A DNA stretch of 64,000 nucleotides from positions 2,914,001 to 2,978,000 of the forward strand of contig CBDCEL010000004.1 in the NCBI GenBank assembly GCA_965215845.1. Direction: 5' to 3'. Below the pieces are notes generated by a model. That model was given only the letters and a program-made list of their open reading frames with translations, ran no database searches and was not told the origin of the DNA. The translations under genes and the position numbers were made by a program. This document shows positions 43,854 to 53,468 of this stretch, piece by piece; the first letter of the stretch is position 1, and the number at the start of each line of letters is the position of its first letter. The stretch comes from Aurantibacter_A sp965215845. GTDB lineage: Bacteria; Bacteroidota; Bacteroidia; Flavobacteriales; Flavobacteriaceae.

Positions 43854-45302
43854 CTAAAAAAGGAATGTCGAAATAAGTATGACCACCCCAGTAATAATCA
43901 ATGGACCTATGAATCCGAAGACGAGCCCGCCTAGCCTAAAGTCTTTTTGTTCCAGTTTTCCGGTGCTATAGGCAATGGCATTTGGCGGGGTCGAAATTGG
44001 CAAGAAAAGGGCGGTAGAAGCTGAGAGACCTATGACCAGGGGCAATATGACCGGGTCGTCGAAGGTCAAAATGATTCCTATGGGAATCAAGATCGTGGCC
44101 GTTGCCGTATTACTCATGATATTCGACATGATTACGGTCAGAAATCCGAATAAGATGACCAAGACGTATGAATTGATATCGAATTGTTGCAGACGATCCA
44201 CATAAAAAGTAGCGAGTCCGGTTTCCTTGATGGCAAGCCCCAGGGCCAATCCTCCGGCGACCAACATCAAAGTATCCCAAGGGAGTTTGCGAACATCGTC
44301 CCCATTGATGATACCGGTCATGGTCAATAATATGATCGGCAACAGTGAAACTACCGAAGCGGGTATGCCGTGAAGCTTTTCCGTTAACCATAAAATCAAT
44401 GTAAGCGCAAGAACTGCTAAAACGACCCTCTTCTTGATTTTTTCGACTTTTGGGGAACTGGCTTTTTCAGCACTGGGTTCATCTTCAAGTTCGATGATCA
44501 TGCTTTTTCTTTTTGGAATGTACCTATTGATAAGCACGACCCAAAAGAGTAGGGTAAGAATCAGGGCCAAGGGAAAGCCTACGACCATCCATTCCAAGAA
44601 ACCTACGCCCACACCGTGATTGTTCAGGGCTTCGACAGCAATGGCATTTGGGGGCGATCCAATAATGGTACCCATTCCACCAATGGAAGCAGATCCTGCA
44701 ATACCGATTAGAATGGCCTTCGAGAATTTTGAATCCTTATCGAGTGTATTGATAAAGGGTAAGACCGAAGCAATCATCATTGCAGTGGTGGCGGTGTTCG
44801 ACATAATCATCGAGAACAGGGCCGTCGTCAACATCAGGCCCAAAAGAATAAATCTTGGGTTGGTACCGAACTTGCTTATGGTCTCCTTGAAAACGAGCCG
44901 GTCCAACCTGGTCTTGCCCATGGCCTCGGCCATAAAAAATCCCCCAAGCATAAGCCATATGACACTGCTCGACCATGAATTGATATAGCCCCGATAGTGC
45001 GCTTCAACATTGGTCGGATCCACTTGAGAATAGTAACTGTTCATTGCGAAGATTAGGAAGCCGAATACCAAAAGGCCCACGGCAAAAGGTGGTATGGCTT
45101 CGGTCACCCATAGACCTATGGCCAAGAAAAGTAGAAATAATACATAGACCTGTGCCTGGTCAAGGGCCGGTTCGTTCAATGCATATGTCAACAAAAAAGC
45201 TACGATCAGGCTTGAGAGAAAATAGATGACGCGACTCTGAATATCGACCACTTTTTGAATGTGCGACAATATTTTAATTGAAGCGGTTCTAGAGTCGGCC
45301 AT
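43854..45302 (-). CDS. SLC13/DASS-family anion permease
   Basis: 482 residues with about 11-12 helices. Both Na+/substrate motifs are visible, SNTATTAMM (~169) and SNTATATIL (~410), with IGSPPNAIA and STPPNAIAYSTGK after them, the inverted-repeat signature of divalent anion:Na+ symporters. Likely substrates are C4-dicarboxylates, citrate, sulfate or phosphate. Converges with asnB and is divergent from gyrB. Confidence 0.88.
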   Translation of the reverse strand: MADSRTASIKILSHIQKVVDIQSRVIYFLSSLIVAFLLTYALNEPALDQAQVYVLFLLFLAIGLWVTEAIPPFAVGLLVFGFLIFAMNSYYSQVDPTNVEAHYRGYINSWSSSVIWLMLGGFFMAEAMGKTRLDRLVFKETISKFGTNPRFILLGLMLTTALFSMIMSNTATTAMMIASVLPFINTLDKDSKFSKAILIGIAGSASIGGMGTIIGSPPNAIAVEALNNHGVGVGFLEWMVVGFPLALILTLLFWVVLINRYIPKRKSMIIELEDEPSAEKASSPKVEKIKKRVVLAVLALTLILWLTEKLHGIPASVVSLLPIILLTMTGIINGDDVRKLPWDTLMLVAGGLALGLAIKETGLATFYVDRLQQFDINSYVLVILFGFLTVIMSNIMSNTATATILIPIGIILTFDDPVILPLVIGLSASTALFLPISTPPNAIAYSTGKLEQKDFRLGGLVFGFIGPLIITGVVILISTFLF

Positions 45303-45476
45303 AATCTTTGAATTGAGGCTGCGAAGTTAAGGTTGAATCAATTATAAAATCCTAATATAAATCATATTTTTTGTTGAAAGACAGTATGTTGTACCCCGGT
45401 ACATTATTGTTGTTAAATTGTTGATAACTTAGGCTGTTGTAACAGCCACTATCCCTATATTTCATGGGGTTTTCAG

Positions 45477-45484
45477 TATATTTG
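45477..45484 (+). promoter_or_regulatory. -7 promoter element for gyrB
   Basis: TATATTTG, a full TAnnTTTG match, 38 bp before the gyrB ATG. No convincing -33 element is seen. Confidence 0.5.
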
Positions 45485-45522
45485 CAAGATTATAAAATTT
45501 CAAATGGAACAACCATTGATTT

Positions 45523-47478
45523 ATGAGCGAAGAAGCAAATAAAGACGAGCAAAAAAAGAAGAATTATTCTGCCGATAGCATTCAGGCCCTAGAAGGGATG
45601 GAACATGTCAGAATGCGCCCTTCGATGTACATCGGTGATGTTGGCGTAAGAGGCCTCCATCATTTGGTATACGAAGTGGTAGACAACTCCATTGACGAGG
45701 CCATGGGAGGTCATTGCGATACGATCAGCGTTACCATAAACGAAGACAATTCCATTACCACCAAAGACAACGGAAGGGGTATTCCCGTTGGGCTCCATAA
45801 GAAAGAAGGTGTTTCCGCGCTTGAGGTTGTAATGACCAAAATCGGTGCCGGCGGTAAATTCGACAAAGACTCCTATAAGGTGTCTGGAGGTCTTCACGGT
45901 GTCGGTGTCTCCGTGGTAAACGCACTTTCGAATCATTTGAAAGCTACCGTATATCGCGAAGGCAAGGTTTGGGAGCAAGAATATGAACGGGGAAAGACAC
46001 TCTATCCGGTCAAAAGTGTTGGTGAATCGAGTGAAACGGGTACTGTTGTGACATTCCACCCTGATGAAGCCATTTTCACCCAAACCATTGAATATAGCTA
46101 TGACACTTTGGCCAATAGAATGCGTGAGCTTTCGTATTTGAACAAAGGGGTCACCATATCGATAACCGATAGACGCCAAAAAGATGAGGAGGGCGAATTC
46201 ATGTCGGAGACCTTTTATTCGGATGAAGGCTTAAAGGAATTTGTTCGGTTTTTGGATGGTACGAGGGAAGCGTTGATCCAGAATGTGATTTCGATGGAAG
46301 GGGAGAAGAACAACATTCCGGTCGAGGTCGCCATGATCTATAATACAAGCTATACAGAGAATTTGCATTCTTATGTAAATAATATCAATACCCATGAGGG
46401 TGGTACGCACCTATCAGGTTTCAGGAGAGGGCTGACCTCAACCCTGAAAAAGTACGCCGATTCTTCGGGTATGTTGGACAAATTGAAATTCGAGGTTCAA
46501 GGCGATGATTTTAGGGAGGGATTGACGGCAATAGTTTCCGTCAAGGTAGCCGAGCCTCAGTTCGAAGGGCAAACGAAGACCAAATTGGGCAACCGTGAGG
46601 TTTCATCGGCGGTATCACAGGCCGTTTCCGAAATGTTGACCAATTATTTGGAGGAACATCCCGACGATGCCAAGGTCATTGTTCAAAAAGTGATACTTGC
46701 CGCCCAAGCCAGACATGCCGCTACCAAAGCCCGTGAGATGGTACAGCGAAAAACGGTCATGAGTATAGGGGGGCTTCCCGGAAAATTATCGGATTGCTCC
46801 GAGCAAGATCCTGCACTTTGCGAGGTGTTTTTGGTCGAGGGAGATTCGGCCGGCGGCACGGCAAAACAAGGTCGTGATCGTAATTTTCAAGCCATACTTC
46901 CGCTCCGTGGAAAAATTCTGAATGTTGAAAAAGCGATGCCCCACAGGGTTTTCGAAAATGAGGAAATCAAGAATATATACACGGCCCTGGGCGTCACCAT
47001 AGGTACGGAAGATGATAGCAAGGCTTTGAACATTGAAAAACTAAGGTATCATAAGGTGGTAATTATGTGTGATGCCGATGTCGACGGTAGCCATATCGAG
47101 ACATTGATACTCACTTTTTTCTATCGATATATGAGGGAGTTGATCGAGGGCGGCCATGTCTATATTGCTACCCCACCCCTTTATTTGGTCAAGAAAGGCA
47201 GTAAGAAACGCTATGCCTGGAACGATGAGGAACGCGATGAAATAGCGAATAGTTATAGCGGGGGTGTGAGTATTCAGCGTTACAAAGGTCTCGGTGAGAT
47301 GAATGCCGAACAGTTGTGGGACACCACGATGAATCCTTCGTTCAGAACCCTGCGTCAGGTCACCATAGAAAACGCGACAGAAGCAGACCGAATCTTCTCA
47401 ATGCTCATGGGCGATGAGGTACCTCCCCGAAGGGAGTTTATCGAGAAAAATGCTGTATATGCGAACATTGATGCATAA
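45523..47478 (+). CDS. gyrB: DNA gyrase subunit B
   Basis: 651 residues, typical length. GHKL ATPase: YEVVDNSIDEAMGGHC (catalytic Glu/Asp region), DNGRGIPVG, GLHGVGVSVVNALS; transducer domain with QTKTKLGN; TOPRIM with EGDSAGGTAKQGRDR and MCDADVDGSHI; C-terminal RYKGLGEMNAEQLW. It introduces negative supercoils with GyrA (not here). Its preferred start ATG follows a -7 element by 38 bp. A rho-independent terminator follows. Confidence 0.98.
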   Translation: MSEEANKDEQKKKNYSADSIQALEGMEHVRMRPSMYIGDVGVRGLHHLVYEVVDNSIDEAMGGHCDTISVTINEDNSITTKDNGRGIPVGLHKKEGVSALEVVMTKIGAGGKFDKDSYKVSGGLHGVGVSVVNALSNHLKATVYREGKVWEQEYERGKTLYPVKSVGESSETGTVVTFHPDEAIFTQTIEYSYDTLANRMRELSYLNKGVTISITDRRQKDEEGEFMSETFYSDEGLKEFVRFLDGTREALIQNVISMEGEKNNIPVEVAMIYNTSYTENLHSYVNNINTHEGGTHLSGFRRGLTSTLKKYADSSGMLDKLKFEVQGDDFREGLTAIVSVKVAEPQFEGQTKTKLGNREVSSAVSQAVSEMLTNYLEEHPDDAKVIVQKVILAAQARHAATKAREMVQRKTVMSIGGLPGKLSDCSEQDPALCEVFLVEGDSAGGTAKQGRDRNFQAILPLRGKILNVEKAMPHRVFENEEIKNIYTALGVTIGTEDDSKALNIEKLRYHKVVIMCDADVDGSHIETLILTFFYRYMRELIEGGHVYIATPPLYLVKKGSKKRYAWNDEERDEIANSYSGGVSIQRYKGLGEMNAEQLWDTTMNPSFRTLRQVTIENATEADRIFSMLMGDEVPPRREFIEKNAVYANIDA

Positions 47479-47498
47479 AAATTGACAGTTCACAACAA

Positions 47499-47526
47499 AA
47501 ACCTCGGCTTGATGTCGGGGTTTTTT
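47499..47526 (+). terminator. gyrB terminator
   Basis: AAACCTCG (47499-47506) and CGGGGTTT (47516-47523) form a stem with one G-T pair, followed by T to 47526. Confidence 0.75.
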
Positions 47527-47548
47527 AGTTTAGAGGAAAATTTCCATC

Positions 47549-48568
47549 ATGAAAAAAGTAATTTTCCTACTGCTCGCTGTCTTTTCCTCATCTGCCTTTG
47601 CCCAATCGAACATCAATGAACTTTTGGCCGCAGGTCTCGCCGATGCCGAAAGATTTACCGACGATTATTTGTTTCCGGTTTCAGAAGGGGCAATCCATAG
47701 TATTTCAAATGGATGGTACAACTCTGGCGAATCCAAACCTTTGGGGGGTTTCGAAATTTCGATTATCGGAAATTATTCCCCCTTTAAGAATAAGGATGAC
47801 AAAAAGACCTTCACCCTGAATACTGCTGACTATGAAAACCTGCAATTCGATGATGGAAGCGCATCGAAAATAGTTTCGTCCGCATTGGGAGAAATTGAAG
47901 GCGTCATGGTCTATGTCGAGGGAGAGCCCGTACCGGGCACGACCGTTCGTGAAGATTTTGAACTGCCCACAGGCTTGGCATCGGAAGGTATCGATTTCGT
48001 GCCTTCGGCGTTTGCCCAAGTGAGCATAGGGTTGATCAAGGGCACCGAGGTCAAAGCGAGATTCTTTCCAAAGATCGATGTTGAAGGTGGAAGTTATGGC
48101 CTATACGGATTTGGGCTGCAACATGAATTTACCCATCATATGAAACCTTTGGCGCAAAAGGCCTTTCCTGTAAGGATTTCCGCGGTCATTGGGTATACAA
48201 GACTTAATGCCACCTATGACTTTACCGATACCAACATCATCGCAGGTGCCGACCAGAAAATCGATGTCGATATGAACGGTTGGGCTTTTCAGGCCGTAGC
48301 ATCGACCAAGTTGCCGATTATCAATTTTTATGGAGGAATCGGATATATGACCGGAAAGTCCAAAACAGATGTTCTTGGAACGTACATCGTACAATCAGGA
48401 CCTTTTCAACAAACTTACGAAGATCCATTTTCGTTGAACCACGAGGTGAACGGAATTCGTGGAAATATTGGGGCGAAATTGAAACTGGGATTTTTTCGAC
48501 TGAATTTCGATTACACGATCGCCGAATTCAATACGTTGAGCGCCGGAATCAATTTTGGCGCCAAATAG
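47549..48568 (+). CDS. DUF6588 family outer-membrane-type protein
   Basis: 339 residues with a signal peptide (to SAFAQ). The pattern DAERFTDDYLFPVSEGAIHSIS...GWYNSG, EVKARFFPKIDVEGG and LQHEFTHHM matches the Bacteroidota DUF6588 proteins. Alternating strands and a C-terminal NFGAK end suggest an outer-membrane barrel. No role is known. Converges with the small lipoprotein gene; both share the terminator at 48591. Confidence 0.78.
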   Translation: MKKVIFLLLAVFSSSAFAQSNINELLAAGLADAERFTDDYLFPVSEGAIHSISNGWYNSGESKPLGGFEISIIGNYSPFKNKDDKKTFTLNTADYENLQFDDGSASKIVSSALGEIEGVMVYVEGEPVPGTTVREDFELPTGLASEGIDFVPSAFAQVSIGLIKGTEVKARFFPKIDVEGGSYGLYGFGLQHEFTHHMKPLAQKAFPVRISAVIGYTRLNATYDFTDTNIIAGADQKIDVDMNGWAFQAVASTKLPIINFYGGIGYMTGKSKTDVLGTYIVQSGPFQQTYEDPFSLNHEVNGIRGNIGAKLKLGFFRLNFDYTIAEFNTLSAGINFGAK

Positions 48569-48590
48569 CCTTCGGAAGCGCAAAAAACAA

Positions 48591-48629
48591 AACCCCGACA
48601 GTTGTGTGGGCAGATTGTCGGGGTTTTAA
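48591..48629. terminator. Bidirectional hairpin terminator
   Basis: AACCCCGACA (48591-48600) pairs with TGTCGGGGTT (48616-48625), flanked by A- and T-runs, between converging genes. Confidence 0.85.
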
Positions 48630-48665
48630 TAGATATTAATCTATGGGGGCCTAACCTATGTTCCT

Positions 48666-49037
48666 TTATTCTCGAATGGCGAGGAGACTTCCATTTTGAT
48701 ATTCTAGCATATCTCCATCCAAAGAACCTTTCATACTTACCTTGTCGACCGTGAAATCGGTACCGGGATATGATATGGTGTATATGCCGTCTTCTTCCGA
48801 CCATTTGAAATCGGTCTTGAAATTCAGCTCATTGTTTCTGTAGCTTTGGTATCTGCCGAGATAAGCGTCGTTGAAAATCCATTCTTGATGTGTGGTCTCA
48901 TTCGTCTTTGCCGACTTTGCTTCCAACGCCTTATCGTTCCAAATACCGATAATGGGATCATCGTTCTCGGGTACCCTCGAACAGTTTGCTGCAAATATGA
49001 TGGCTAGTATGGCCATCAAAGAATATAGTCGTTTCAT
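48666..49037 (-). CDS. Small lipocalin-like lipoprotein
   Basis: 123 residues. Signal with lipobox IIFAANC. Mature part begins DDPIIGIWNDKA..., and shows QEWIFNDAYLGRYQSY and DGIYTISYPG, the GxW start and strand pattern of lipocalin-like envelope proteins. Ligand unknown. The nearest ATG has a purine-rich stretch upstream. Confidence 0.55.
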   Translation of the reverse strand: MKRLYSLMAILAIIFAANCSRVPENDDPIIGIWNDKALEAKSAKTNETTHQEWIFNDAYLGRYQSYRNNELNFKTDFKWSEEDGIYTISYPGTDFTVDKVSMKGSLDGDMLEYQNGSLLAIRE

Positions 49038-49241
49038 TTTGAGTAGGTTTCAGATTTGGGAACACTATTAAAACGCAGGTTGCCATCTTGTATTTACCTC
49101 TTTTCGACGTAATACACTGTTTTGCCGTTTTCTTCGTTGAAAGACTTCTTTTTTTAACAAGGGTGTATTTTGTCGATCGATGAACATATCGATTTATCCG
49201 ATTATTGTTCACTTGCGGTTCATCATTCTATTAAAATCCAG

Positions 49242-49249
49242 TATTTTTG
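49242..49249 (+). promoter_or_regulatory. -7 promoter element for mdh
   Basis: TATTTTTG fits TAnnTTTG, 41 bp upstream of the mdh ATG; TTGCGG at 49214 is rather distant for a -33 element. Confidence 0.4.
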
Positions 49250-49290
49250 AATTTCGATCGGATTAAATTCACTTCATAAAAAAAGGACAC

Positions 49291-50217
49291 ATGAAAATTA
49301 CCGTAGTGGGCGCCGGAGCAGTAGGCGCAAGTTGTGCAGAATACATTGCTATCAAGAATTTCGCTTCAGAGGTAGTATTACTGGATATTAAGGAAGGATA
49401 TGCCGAGGGCAAGGCAATGGATCTTATGCAGACCGCCTCCTTAAATGGTTTCGATACAAAAATTACAGGTACTACTAACGATTATACTAAGACCGCGAAT
49501 AGCGATATTGCGGTCATCACTTCCGGTATACCGAGAAAACCGGGAATGACCCGAGAAGAGTTGATCGGTATCAACGCTGGAATCGTTAAGACAGTTTCTT
49601 CGAATTTGATCGAACACTCGCCCAATGTTATTATGATCGTCGTGAGTAATCCGATGGACACCATGACTTATTTGGTACACAAGACGACCAGTTTACCCAA
49701 AAATAAGATTATTGGTATGGGTGGCGCATTGGATAGTGCCCGATTCAAATATCGATTGGCCGAGGCTATGGAGGCTCCCATTTCGGACATTGATGGTATG
49801 GTGATTGGAGGGCATAGTGATAAGGGCATGGTTCCTTTGACCTCACATGCGACCAGAAATAGTGTAAAGGTGTCGGAATTTCTTTCCGTGGAAAGGTTGA
49901 ACCAAGTGGCCGAAGATACCAAGGTGGGCGGTGCCACACTTACCAAACTGTTGGGCACAAGTGCTTGGTATGCCCCTGGCGCAGCGGTTTCAGGCTTGGC
50001 CCAAGCGATTGCCTGCGATCAGAAAAAGATGTTTCCATGCTCAACCTATTTGGAAGGGGAATACGGTTTGAACGATATCTGTATTGGCGTACCTGTTATT
50101 TTAGGAAAGGACGGAATCGAAAAAATAGTTGACATTCCGCTGACGGATGCCGAAAAGGCAAAGATGCAAGAAAGCGCCGAAGGGGTTACCAAGACAAATG
50201 GCCTATTGGAATTATAG
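49291..50217 (+). CDS. mdh: Malate dehydrogenase
   Basis: 308 residues. NAD-binding VVGAGAVGASCAEYIA (residues 4-19) with DIKEG as acceptor of the ribose; substrate Arg in IPRKPGMTREEL; VVSNPMDTMTY; catalytic His in MVIGGHSDKGMVPL. This is the LDH-like type of MDH, interconverting malate and oxaloacetate in the TCA cycle. Preceded by AAAAGGACAC. A terminator follows and the gene lies between gyrB and secDF as usual in Flavobacteriaceae. Confidence 0.97.
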   Translation: MKITVVGAGAVGASCAEYIAIKNFASEVVLLDIKEGYAEGKAMDLMQTASLNGFDTKITGTTNDYTKTANSDIAVITSGIPRKPGMTREELIGINAGIVKTVSSNLIEHSPNVIMIVVSNPMDTMTYLVHKTTSLPKNKIIGMGGALDSARFKYRLAEAMEAPISDIDGMVIGGHSDKGMVPLTSHATRNSVKVSEFLSVERLNQVAEDTKVGGATLTKLLGTSAWYAPGAAVSGLAQAIACDQKKMFPCSTYLEGEYGLNDICIGVPVILGKDGIEKIVDIPLTDAEKAKMQESAEGVTKTNGLLEL

Positions 50218-50241
50218 TTCCTTGAAAACTCTTTGATCAGT

Positions 50242-50272
50242 AAGGCGTTTCTTATAAATGAAACGCCTTTTT
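50242..50272 (+). terminator. mdh terminator
   Basis: AAGGCGTTTC (50242-50251) pairs with GAAACGCCTT (50260-50269) and is followed by T. Confidence 0.85.
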
Positions 50273-50296
50273 GCATTGCTATTATCCGTAAATAAG

Positions 50297-50328
50297 TTGT
50301 TTAGTCGTGCCTTAAAATCATATATTTG
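50297..50328 (+). promoter_or_regulatory. secDF promoter (-33 TTGTTT, -7 TATATTTG)
   Basis: TTGTTT at 50297-50302 and TATATTTG at 50321-50328 (18-20 bp apart) match Bacteroidota -33/-7 elements, 40 bp before the secDF ATG. Confidence 0.6.
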
Positions 50329-50367
50329 CAGGCTGAAAGGAAAAAAACCAATTAATTTACGTAGATA

Positions 50368-53331
50368 ATGCAAAATAAGGGACTTATAAAGCTTTTCGCT
50401 TTCTTGTTCGGACTGGTCAGCATCTATCAGTTATCTTACACTTTTGTTACGAACAAAGTAGAAAATGAGGCCGAGGTCTTTGCCAACAGCCGCATATCTG
50501 AAAGCGAAGAGGATTATATAAGCAAGAGAGAGGCTTTAGAAGTTAGGTATCTCGATTCCATTGGGGACCAATCGGTTTTTGGCTATACGGATTATAACGA
50601 GGCCAAAAAGAAGGAGCTGAACAAGGGCCTTGACCTAAAAGGTGGGATCAATGTTACCTTGCAAATATCGGTACGGGACATATTAAAAGGTCTCGCCAAT
50701 AATTCCAAAAACCCTGTTTTTAATAAGGCGCTGGCAGATGCCGATACAGCTTCAAAAAATAGCGATGACACTTATCTAGACCTGTTTTTCGAGGCATGGG
50801 ACAATATTAAAGGGGACGGCAAACTGGCCTCTCCCGACATTTTTTTCACGAAGACACTTAGTGAGGAAATCGGCAGTATGGATGCCACTGATGATACCGT
50901 AAAACGTGTCATACGAACAAAAGTAGACGAAGCAGTAGTTTCCGCATTTGAAGTATTGCGCGAACGTATCGATGGTTTTGGGGTAACTCAACCCAACATT
51001 CAAAGGGAAGGTAATTCAGGTCGAATTCTTGTAGAATTACCTGGTGCCCGAGATATTACGAGAGCTCAAAGTCTGCTTTCAAGCACAGCCCAATTGGAAT
51101 TTTGGGAAACCTACCAGCCCAATGACCCGAAAATTCAAGGCTTCTTTTTTCAGGCCAACGAACAACTTAAGTCCCTTGTGGAAACTCCGGTAGTGGAAGA
51201 AGAGACCTCGAAGGAGGAATCGGAAATTGATTCCCTGCTTTCCGATGTTGCCCAAGACTCGTTGGATCTGGCCGGACAAGTGAATCCACTTTTTGACAAA
51301 TTTCAGCTCGGTGCACCCAGCACCGCTGTCGGAATAGCTGCGGAAAAAGACACGGCGGAAATCAATTCCTACTTGAAGATGCCAGAGATCAGAAGGTTGC
51401 TTCCACCTGATATGCAGCACGCCAAGTTCGTTTGGGAAAGGCCCCAAGACGATAAAGAGGTCGTTGAGCTCTTTGCGCTGAAATCGAACAGGGAAGGCCT
51501 ACCAAGAATAAGCGGTGATGTGGTCAGTGATGCCAGGGATGAATTTGCCAACGGCAAACCAGTGGTCACCATGGCGATGAACACAAAGGGAGCCAAGGAA
51601 TGGGAAAAATTGACCGGAGACGCATTTACGAATCAAACGGGAATAGCCGTCGTCTTGGACAACAAGGTGTATACCGCCCCAACGGTCCGTAATGGTCCTA
51701 TTTCGGGAGGTCGAACCGAAATTTCGGGAAATTTTAAAATTACGGAAACCAAGGATATCGCCAATGTGTTGCGCGCTGGGAAACTTCCCGCAAAAGCAGA
51801 GATAATCCAATCTGAAATCGTTGGCCCCTCCTTGGGCCAAGAAGCGATAGACAGCGGTTTTATGTCGTTCATGATTGCCATGGCCATTGTCTTGGTGTGG
51901 ATGGTTTTCTATTACGGCAAGGCCGGGATATTTGCCGACATAGCGTTGTTGTTCAATATCCTATTGATTTTCGGGGTACTGACAAGCCTGGGTGCCGTGC
52001 TCACCTTACCGGGTATTGCCGGTATCGTTTTGACCATTGGTATGTCGGTTGATGCGAACGTGCTGATCTTTGAACGTATAAAGGAGGAAATAGCCAAGGG
52101 AAAAGGTAAACGGGAAGCGGTGCAAGATGGTTTTAGCAATGCCCTATCATCTATCTTGGATGCCAATATCACTACAGGTCTGACCGCGATAATCTTGTTT
52201 GTTTTTGGTTCGGGGCCCATCAAAGGTTTTGCCACGACCCTTTTGATCGGTATTCTGACCTCGCTTTTCACGGCGATTTTCATCACGCGTTTGTTGGTCG
52301 ACTGGTATTTAAGCGGACGTACAAGACGTCTCGATTTCTCTACTACCGCAACAAAGAATCTGTTCAAGAATATCAATATCGACTTCTTGGGCAAGCGAAA
52401 AATCGCTTATATACTTTCATTGATTTTACTCGGCATAGGCATCTTTTCGTTAGCGACCCAAGGCTTACAACAAGGTGTTGATTTCGTTGGGGGACGTTCG
52501 TACCAAATTCGCTTTGAGAAAGTTGTGAACCCCTCAGAAATTGCTTCCGAGCTGAACGATGTTTTTGGTAGCGGTACCAATGTCAAAACCTTTGGCGAGG
52601 CAAATCAGATTAAGGTTACCACGCCTTACAAGGTTGATGTCGAAGGAATCGAAGTTGACAATGAAATTCAAAATAAATTGTTCACCTCTTTGCAAAAGTA
52701 CTTGCCTGATGGAATGTCGGAGGAAGACTTCATTATTGGTAGTGACGACAAGGCGGTAGGCATTATGCAATCGGTCAAGGTCGGCCCTACAATTGCCGAT
52801 GATATCAAGAAGAACGCGTTCCTGGCGATTATCGGTTCATTGGCCGTTGTTTTCTTATACATTTTGCTACGTTTTCGAAAATGGCAATTTTCATTGGGTG
52901 CGGTTGCCGCTGTTGCCCATGATGTATTGATCGTATTGGGTGTTTTCTCGTTATTCGGTAAAATCATGCCTTTCAACATGGAAATCGATCAGGCTTTTAT
53001 TGCGGCCATACTAACGGTAATCGGTTACTCATTGAACGATACCGTGGTCGTCTTCGACCGTATTCGCGAGATAACCAATGAAAAGGGCTGGAAAAATGGA
53101 AAGAACGTAAACCTGGCCTTGAATAGTACACTTAGTAGAACTTTGAATACATCTTTAACCACTTTGGTGGTTCTTTTGGCCATCTTCATTTTCGGGGGTG
53201 AATCGTTACGTGGATTTATGTTCGCTATGATCGTCGGTATCATTATCGGTACCTATTCGTCACTTTTCATCGCGACACCGGTAATGTTCGATACATTGAG
53301 CAAAAAGATAAAGGGCGGGGACAAGGAATAG
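50368..53331 (+). CDS. secDF: Fused protein-export translocase SecDF
   Basis: 987 residues, the fused form usual in Bacteroidota. SecD part: first helix at ~7-25, P1 domain with LKGGINVTLQIS and RIDGFGVTQPNIQ, an insertion (~270-330, acidic), then AVVLDNKVYTAPTVRNGPISGG and five helices (AMAIVLVWMVFYYGKAGIFADI, LPGIAGIVLTIGMSVDANVLIFERIKEE). SecF part from ~640 with QQGVDFVGGRSYQIRF and the terminal helices (DDTVVVFDRIREI-like NDTVVVFDRIREI). It uses the proton gradient to pull exported proteins through SecYEG. Own promoter and terminator. Confidence 0.97.
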   Translation: MQNKGLIKLFAFLFGLVSIYQLSYTFVTNKVENEAEVFANSRISESEEDYISKREALEVRYLDSIGDQSVFGYTDYNEAKKKELNKGLDLKGGINVTLQISVRDILKGLANNSKNPVFNKALADADTASKNSDDTYLDLFFEAWDNIKGDGKLASPDIFFTKTLSEEIGSMDATDDTVKRVIRTKVDEAVVSAFEVLRERIDGFGVTQPNIQREGNSGRILVELPGARDITRAQSLLSSTAQLEFWETYQPNDPKIQGFFFQANEQLKSLVETPVVEEETSKEESEIDSLLSDVAQDSLDLAGQVNPLFDKFQLGAPSTAVGIAAEKDTAEINSYLKMPEIRRLLPPDMQHAKFVWERPQDDKEVVELFALKSNREGLPRISGDVVSDARDEFANGKPVVTMAMNTKGAKEWEKLTGDAFTNQTGIAVVLDNKVYTAPTVRNGPISGGRTEISGNFKITETKDIANVLRAGKLPAKAEIIQSEIVGPSLGQEAIDSGFMSFMIAMAIVLVWMVFYYGKAGIFADIALLFNILLIFGVLTSLGAVLTLPGIAGIVLTIGMSVDANVLIFERIKEEIAKGKGKREAVQDGFSNALSSILDANITTGLTAIILFVFGSGPIKGFATTLLIGILTSLFTAIFITRLLVDWYLSGRTRRLDFSTTATKNLFKNINIDFLGKRKIAYILSLILLGIGIFSLATQGLQQGVDFVGGRSYQIRFEKVVNPSEIASELNDVFGSGTNVKTFGEANQIKVTTPYKVDVEGIEVDNEIQNKLFTSLQKYLPDGMSEEDFIIGSDDKAVGIMQSVKVGPTIADDIKKNAFLAIIGSLAVVFLYILLRFRKWQFSLGAVAAVAHDVLIVLGVFSLFGKIMPFNMEIDQAFIAAILTVIGYSLNDTVVVFDRIREITNEKGWKNGKNVNLALNSTLSRTLNTSLTTLVVLLAIFIFGGESLRGFMFAMIVGIIIGTYSSLFIATPVMFDTLSKKIKGGDKE

Positions 53332-53360
53332 ATTCTTGATTGATTATCGATATTAACGAA

Positions 53361-53385
53361 AAGCCGCTGAAATAGCGGCTTTTTT
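53361..53385 (+). terminator. secDF terminator
   Basis: AAGCCGCT (53361-53368) pairs with AGCGGCTT (53374-53381), followed by five T. Confidence 0.85.
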
Positions 53386-53468
53386 GATGGCAATTGAATC
53401 GTATATGGCCCTCTGCCTTTAGATAGGAAGCGTAGGCTTCGGTTGAGGGGCGAAGACGATGCTTTTTT

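Noticed and set aside
53401..53460. Possible second copy of the REP-like element at 35228
   Set aside because: Only short pieces such as GAGGGG match; the hairpin is not preserved.
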